A program made the position numbers and the translations under genes. DNA of 47,002 nt from Acidobacteriota bacterium (GTDB lineage: Bacteria > Acidobacteriota > Terriglobia > Terriglobales > Acidobacteriaceae), in assembly GCA_021846945.1 (NCBI GenBank), contig JAJZVZ010000017.1, forward strand, positions 1 through 47,002, read 5' to 3'. Positions 43,421-47,002 of this stretch are shown here, in pieces. The notes below the pieces were generated by a model that was not told the DNA's origin, did no database searches, and worked only from the letters and a program-made list of their open reading frames with translations. Position 1 is the stretch's first letter; each line of letters starts with the position of its first letter.

Positions 43421-43438
43421 TCCAGGGAGATCCCTGGA
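43421..43438. promoter_or_regulatory. palindrome at the start of the rplA leader
   Basis: TCCAGGGA-GA-TCCCTGGA: perfect eight-base arms around two bases, lying at about +6 to +23 of the predicted rplA mRNA. It could be a repressor site or a 5' stem. Feedback by L1 is known for rplKA leaders in general, but I cannot show an L1-like motif here. Confidence 0.45.
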
Positions 43439-43572
43439 TTGTCACGAGTACCACGGCTTTTGGGCCCGTTCGAGTGCGCCGCGCAGGATGTGAAAGATAT
43501 GAATTGCGCGACAGGCGCCTCCGGGTTCCCCGCAACATGGGGCTGGCAAGAGCGGTGGGAGACGAGGATTGA

Positions 43573-44283
43573 ATGCCAAGGAAAATCAGCAAGAATATTG
43601 CGAAGGCGCGCGCCGCTGTCACCAAGCCGGCGTATGCATTGCCCGAGGCCGTCGACCTGCTCAAGCAGGTGAAATACGCCAAGTTCGACGAGACTGTGGA
43701 CCTGACCATGCGGCTGGGTGTGGACACGCGCCATGCCGACCAGATGGTGCGCGGGACCGTGGTTCTGCCTCATGGGCTGGGCAAGACCAAGACAGTGGCC
43801 GTGATTGCCACGGGCGATCGCCAGAAGGAAGCAGCCGAAGCCGGCGCGGACTTTGTGGGCGGCGAGGAAATGGTCGAGAAGATCCAGAAGGAAAATTGGA
43901 CCGACTTCGACGCGCTCATCGCCACGCCCGACATGATGAAGGTTGTGGGTCGCCTGGGCAAGGTGCTCGGCCCCAAGGGTCTGATGCCGAATCCCAAGAC
44001 CGGCACCGTGACCACGGATGTGGCTGCGTCGGTAAAGGAAATCAAGGCCGGCAAGGTGGAATACCGCGCCGACAAGACCAGTCTGGTGCATGTGCCTGTA
44101 GGCAAGTTGAGCTTTGCGCCGGAGAAGCTGATCGAGAATGCATCGACGGTGATTGGCGCGGTGGTGCGGAGCAAGCCGGCGGCGGCTAAGGGCAAGTACA
44201 TCAAGAGCGTCACGTTGAGCTCCACGATGGGCCCGGGCGTTCCGCTGGATGCGGCGATCGTCGAGGCGTCGGGCAAGCACTAA
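43573..44283 (+). CDS. rplA: 50S ribosomal protein L1
   Basis: A 236-residue ribosomal protein of the L1 stalk. It has the start [20 protein letters not shown] and the family signature around [28 protein letters not shown], then [21 protein letters not shown]. Length is normal (about 230). GAGG lies five bases before the ATG. It is the first gene of the plus-strand ribosomal series; the usual upstream partner rplK is absent, and a minus-strand yjbR-like gene lies there instead. Confidence 0.98.
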   Translation: MPRKISKNIAKARAAVTKPAYALPEAVDLLKQVKYAKFDETVDLTMRLGVDTRHADQMVRGTVVLPHGLGKTKTVAVIATGDRQKEAAEAGADFVGGEEMVEKIQKENWTDFDALIATPDMMKVVGRLGKVLGPKGLMPNPKTGTVTTDVAASVKEIKAGKVEYRADKTSLVHVPVGKLSFAPEKLIENASTVIGAVVRSKPAAAKGKYIKSVTLSSTMGPGVPLDAAIVEASGKH

Positions 44284-44304
44284 GACAGGGTTCAGGTTTC
44301 ATGG

Positions 44305-44348
44305 GGCAGGGATCAGTTGGTTCCATGGCCCTGCCGGCGTTGTGCCGG
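44305..44348 (+). promoter_or_regulatory. hairpins in the rplA-rplJ spacer
   Basis: GGCAGGG (44305-44311) pairs with CCCTGCC (44329-44335), followed by CCGGC/GCCGG (44334-44348) sharing two bases with it. The position is where L10 leaders regulate rplJ in other bacteria, but I cannot identify the L10 kink-turn motif. Confidence 0.35.
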
Positions 44349-44482
44349 AGCCAGGCGATTTGGGATTGAGATGTGCGCCGGGACGGCGCGGGAAGAGCGA
44401 AGGCGGAGAAGGAGAGGCTTCAGTTTGGGGATTCTGGTCCCTGGACCCGGAACCCTGATCTCTGCCGGGGCGGAGCAAAGAT

Positions 44483-45016
44483 ATGGCAATTTCAAAGGCA
44501 AAGAAGGTAGAGAAGGTTCAGCTGCTGGCCAAGGAGCTGGAAACCTCCACGACGGCGATCATCGGCACCTTTTCAAAGTTGACCGTGGCCAAGGATTATG
44601 AGCTGCGCAAGGTGATTCGCGAAGCTGGCGGCAAGTACCGTGTGGTCAAGAATAAATTGGCCGCGGTCTCCAGCCAGGGCACCCGGGTCGAGGCTGCGTT
44701 GAAAGGGCTGAAGGGCGTCAACTCGGTCGCGTTTACCTCGGGCGATCCGGTGGCGCTGGCGAAGGTCTTCGCCAAGTGGGCCGGCGAAAACGCGGAGTTT
44801 GAGTTCAAGCTCGGCATTGTGGATGGCAAGCTGCTGAGCGTTGACGATGTCAAGGCTCTGGCGACGATGCCGGGCAAGGAGGAGATCTTCTCCAAGTTGC
44901 TGTTCCTCATCAATGCTCCGGCGCAGCGGCTGGCGACGGTTATCAATGCCACGGGCCGCGATCTGGCCGTGGTGCTGGGCCAGGGCGTGGAGAAAGAGAA
45001 GTTTGCCGCGGCGTAG
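44483..45016 (+). CDS. rplJ: 50S ribosomal protein L10
   Basis: A 177-residue protein that anchors the L7/L12 stalk to 23S rRNA. The start MAISKAKKVEKVQLLAKELE and the block YELRKVIREAGGKYRVVKNKL are typical L10, as is the C-terminal helix that binds L7/L12 dimers (LFLINAPAQRLATVINATGRDL). GGAG is seven bases before the ATG. It follows rplA after 199 bases. Confidence 0.98.
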   Translation: MAISKAKKVEKVQLLAKELETSTTAIIGTFSKLTVAKDYELRKVIREAGGKYRVVKNKLAAVSSQGTRVEAALKGLKGVNSVAFTSGDPVALAKVFAKWAGENAEFEFKLGIVDGKLLSVDDVKALATMPGKEEIFSKLLFLINAPAQRLATVINATGRDLAVVLGQGVEKEKFAAA

Positions 45017-45033
45017 CCGCGAGGTTGTCAGTG

Positions 45034-45097
45034 AGCAGTGGCTGGTTGAGGCGGAGAGTCGATCGTGGTGGTTGATAACTGAACACTGACCACTGCT
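45034..45097. repeat. CAGTG-rich inverted repeat between rplJ and rplL
   Basis: AGCAGTGG (45034-45041) pairs with CCACTGCT (45090-45097). The minus strand around the right arm reads AGCAGTGGTCAGTGTTCAG and then TTATCA, a chain of CAGTG-like units of a kind often seen between genes in bacterial genomes. No gene is present in the 202-base spacer. Confidence 0.45.
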
Positions 45098-45218
45098 TTT
45101 CAGGGATTTTGGCTGGGAAACGGGCGGAAAGGGCGCGAGTCTGGGCGCATCGGAAACTTTCAGGTTCTGCGGAACGGCCGGGAAATATCAATTCAAAAGG
45201 TTCTGATTGGAGAGGAAA

Positions 45219-45599
45219 ATGGCGGATCTCGCACAGTTGGAAGAGCAAATTGTATCGTTGAGCCTGCTGGAAGCGGCGGCTCTGGTGAAGAAGCTGGAAG
45301 AGCGGCTGGGTGTTTCGGCGGCCGCTGCGGCCCCGGTGGTCGTGGCAGGCGCCGCAGGCGGCGGCGCGGCGGCTCCTGCAGTTGAGGAGAAGACCGAGTT
45401 CCAGGTGATCCTGAAGGACGCCGGCGCGAACAAGATCAACACAATCAAGGCTGTACGCGAGGTTACCTCGCTGGGCCTGAAGGAAGCCAAGGACCTGGTC
45501 GATGGCGCTCCCAAGCCGATCAAGGAGAACGCCACGAAGGAAGAGGCTGAGGCGATCAAGAAGAAGTTCGAGGGCGTCGCGACGATCGAGGTCAAGTAA
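45219..45599 (+). CDS. rplL: 50S ribosomal protein L7/L12
   Basis: A 126-residue stalk protein that recruits translation factors. The N-terminal dimerisation part [22 protein letters not shown] leads into the Ala/Gly/Pro hinge (about 36-58) and the C-terminal domain [21 protein letters not shown] and [19 protein letters not shown]. The start at 45219 is chosen (GGAGAGG in front); a TTG four codons earlier is less likely. Confidence 0.98.
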   Translation: MADLAQLEEQIVSLSLLEAAALVKKLEERLGVSAAAAAPVVVAGAAGGGAAAPAVEEKTEFQVILKDAGANKINTIKAVREVTSLGLKEAKDLVDGAPKPIKENATKEEAEAIKKKFEGVATIEVK

Positions 45600-46379
45600 G
45601 CCGCGAAGCTTGCATTGGCGACCGGGACGCGCTACGATAATGATTGCGCGTCTTTCCGGTCGGTCTCCGTATTTTCCTACGGAGAAGAGCGGATAGGTCG
45701 TTGCCTTAAGATTTGAAGATCGTGGAGTGGCACGCAGGCGTCCGAGGCCGGGGCAAAGCCAAGCCCCTTGGCTGCAGGTTCCGCAAAGAGGTTAAGTGCC
45801 ATAGGGTCAGTGGATTATCTGGCGGTCAGGCGAGAAGTCCATTGACGAGAGTCGAGTGGCTGGCGAGCAGTAGAAGCGAGCTTTGGGATCGGCGAGAGTA
45901 GGGCAGGAGAATTCGGTTTGGGGCACTGGCGATGGGCCGCGCTCGTGAGGAATTGCGTCCTTACGGGCCTTTTGTGTCTCCCGGCGAGGGCGGTTTGAAG
46001 ATTTTGTCCTTATATTCTTGCCTTCCATGCGGCGAGGTCTTGCTTTAGTTCACTCGTTTTGGCGGGTGCGGCTCATGCGCCCGCTTCTCTCCGTTGAGCG
46101 CAGTCTGGCGTACTCATCGGAGAAGGGGCAATGCCGGGGGTGCGCTTTGGGCGCGGCTCTCATGCGTATCATGCCTGACCTGGGTAATTTTCGGCATGCC
46201 TGGGGTTGAGCCCCGGGTCTGGCCGGAAAAGCGAACAGTGGCGGCTGGCCGTAGAGGTCTGCCAGTCCGGATTTATCGATCTTCTTTACCGTAATCAGCC
46301 GGCGCAGCGAGACTCGGGCGCCGGCCCGGCGAAACCACGACGGGTGGCTGAGCCGGATTGACGAGCCTCAGGAGTGAAC
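45600..46379. other. 780-base spacer between rplL and rpoB
   Basis: Unusually long for this pair. Just after the rplL stop is a weak promoter-like pair TTGCAT (45610) and TACGAT (45633), 17 bases apart, then a hairpin at 45664-45685. Further on, GGGGC/GCCCC and GCCAAG/CTTGGC near 45749-45773 could pair. TATATT at 46011 is a possible -10 without a good -35. Short open frames here have no protein-like sequence. No ncRNA family could be recognised. Confidence 0.55.
45664..45685 (+). other. hairpin downstream of rplL
   Basis: TCTCCGTA and TACGGAGA are perfect eight-base arms with a TTTTCC loop. There is no T-run after the stem, so it may be an mRNA-processing or partial attenuation site separating ribosomal protein from polymerase gene expression, as is known for the rplL-rpoB gap in E. 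coli. Confidence 0.5.
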
Positions 46380-47002
46380 ATGCCCAACGAGAAGCGCGCG
46401 ATTCGCAGCCGGCTCGATTTTTCGAAGATTCCCACCGCAACGCAAATCCCCAACCTGATCGAAGTGCAGCGCCGCTCCTATGAGCGCTTCCTGCAGATGG
46501 ATAAGCTGCCCAATGAGCGGGATGACTCTGGATTGCAGTCCGTGTTTGTTTCGGTTTTTCCCATCACCGATTTTCGCGGCATCTCGCAGTTGGATTTCGT
46601 TGACTACTCGATTGGCAATTGGGAGTGCAAGTGCGGCCACCTGAAGGGCCTGCACCACCTGAGAACGGCCTGCGTGCACTGCGGCGCGATGGTGATCACC
46701 GATCCCTTCCTGCCGGGTGACGTGCTGTGCCAGAAGTGCGGCACCTATAACAAGAACACGCCGGATTTCTGCAATAAGTGCGGCGACCCGGTCAGTCTGC
46801 AGTTGAAGTACGACCAGCAGGAGTGCGAAGAGCGGGGCATGACCTTCTCCGCGCCCCTGAAGGTCACAGTGCGCCTGACCATCTACGACCAGGATGCCGA
46901 AACCGGCAACAAGACCATCCGCGACATTAAGGAGCAGGAAGTCTTCTTCGGAGACATTCCGCTGATGACGCCGAATGGCACCTTCATCGTGAACGGAACG
47001 GA
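46380..47002 (+). CDS. rpoB: DNA-directed RNA polymerase subunit beta (N-terminal part)
   Basis: The first 207 codons of rpoB, cut by the window edge. The start [20 protein letters not shown] and the block [16 protein letters not shown] are standard, as is the end [19 protein letters not shown]. Between LDFVDYSIG and [13 protein letters not shown], where E. coli RpoB goes directly from YRLGEPVFD to VQEC, there is an insert of about 57 residues with eight cysteines: C83, C85, C98, C101, C117, C120, C131, C134. They look like two zinc-ribbon knuckles. AGGAG is five bases before the ATG. Confidence 0.97.
   Translation, partial: MPNEKRAIRSRLDFSKIPTATQIPNLIEVQRRSYERFLQMDKLPNERDDSGLQSVFVSVFPITDFRGISQLDFVDYSIGNWECKCGHLKGLHHLRTACVHCGAMVITDPFLPGDVLCQKCGTYNKNTPDFCNKCGDPVSLQLKYDQQECEERGMTFSAPLKVTVRLTIYDQDAETGNKTIRDIKEQEVFFGDIPLMTPNGTFIVNGT

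Larger units (their letters stand above)
43261..43572. other. 312-base control region in front of rplA
   Basis: Holds the rplA promoter (43381-43409), an 18-base palindrome directly after it (43421-43438) and a leader of about 155 bases. The first 110 bases contain nothing I can name. There is no rplK, nusG or secE here, contrary to the usual order. Confidence 0.6.

Noticed and set aside
42850-44280. Long minus-strand frame joining yjbR-like sequence with antisense rplA
   Set aside because: Only the last 136 residues match the YjbR family; the rest is the rplA antisense shadow.
45713-46209. Short plus-strand frames in the rplL-rpoB spacer
   Set aside because: No ribosome-binding site and no protein-like composition.

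Overview
The window looks like a chromosomal segment of a soil or freshwater member of the Acidobacteriota, most likely class Terriglobia. This rests on recognised features, not on a database search: a very large Oar-like TonB-dependent receptor with an N-terminal carboxypeptidase-regulatory domain, a CXXXY-type CcmE, small secreted LolA-like proteins, a Lys/Ala-rich histone-like protein, and an RpoB carrying a cysteine-rich N-terminal insertion. The ribosomal and RNA polymerase genes at the right end show this is core chromosome. I saw no phage, plasmid, insertion sequence, CRISPR array, tRNA or rRNA.

Layout. (1) 1-9379, all minus strand: a glycan-use block read MFS sugar permease, Na+/sugar symporter, small membrane protein, SGNH esterase, Tat-exported sulfatase, GH78 alpha-L-rhamnosidase, then a partial DUF2911 protein. 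(2) 9647-13792, plus: mtnA, a small membrane protein, mscL with an added zinc ribbon, and an M28 peptidase. (3) 13914-17260, plus: a cytochrome c maturation operon ccmE-ccmA-ybaK-ccmB-ccmC-ccmD, with ybaK (Cys-tRNA deacylase) translationally coupled in the middle. (4) 17399-26513: a second glycan block with a Tat-exported sulfatase (minus), a LacI-type regulator, a large TonB-dependent receptor and a GH51 arabinofuranosidase. Two matching TGTAA-N4-TTACA palindromes sit at the sulfatase and receptor promoters and probably bind the LacI protein. (5) 26652-36389: mixed genes, namely a TPR membrane protein, an ECF sigma factor with a coupled membrane protein, a holin-like membrane protein, a secreted LolA-like protein, a GH24 lysozyme, RlpA, LepA and an MltD-type lytic transglycosylase with LysM repeats. 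(6) 36534-37136: a histone H1-like protein with a perfect terminator. (7) 37221-41794, minus: SDR, secreted protein, fabZ, lpxA, lpxI and a secreted peroxiredoxin, a lipid A and envelope block. (8) 42085-43260: small proteins. (9) 43573-end, plus: rplA, rplJ, rplL and the start of rpoB, with unusually long spacers and no rplK in front of rplA.

How the parts work together. Blocks 1 and 4 together read as one split system for a sulfated, esterified glycan containing rhamnose and arabinose: outer-membrane uptake (TonB receptor), periplasmic desulfation and de-esterification, release of L-rhamnose and L-arabinose, import by two sugar permeases, and LacI-type control. The substrate is inferred from the enzyme families only. 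The clearest less-described signals are the shared LacI operator pair, the structured leader of the TonB receptor, the RpoB cysteine insertion, the ccm operon with embedded ybaK and Cys-type CcmE, and a family of short GC-rich double palindromes between genes.
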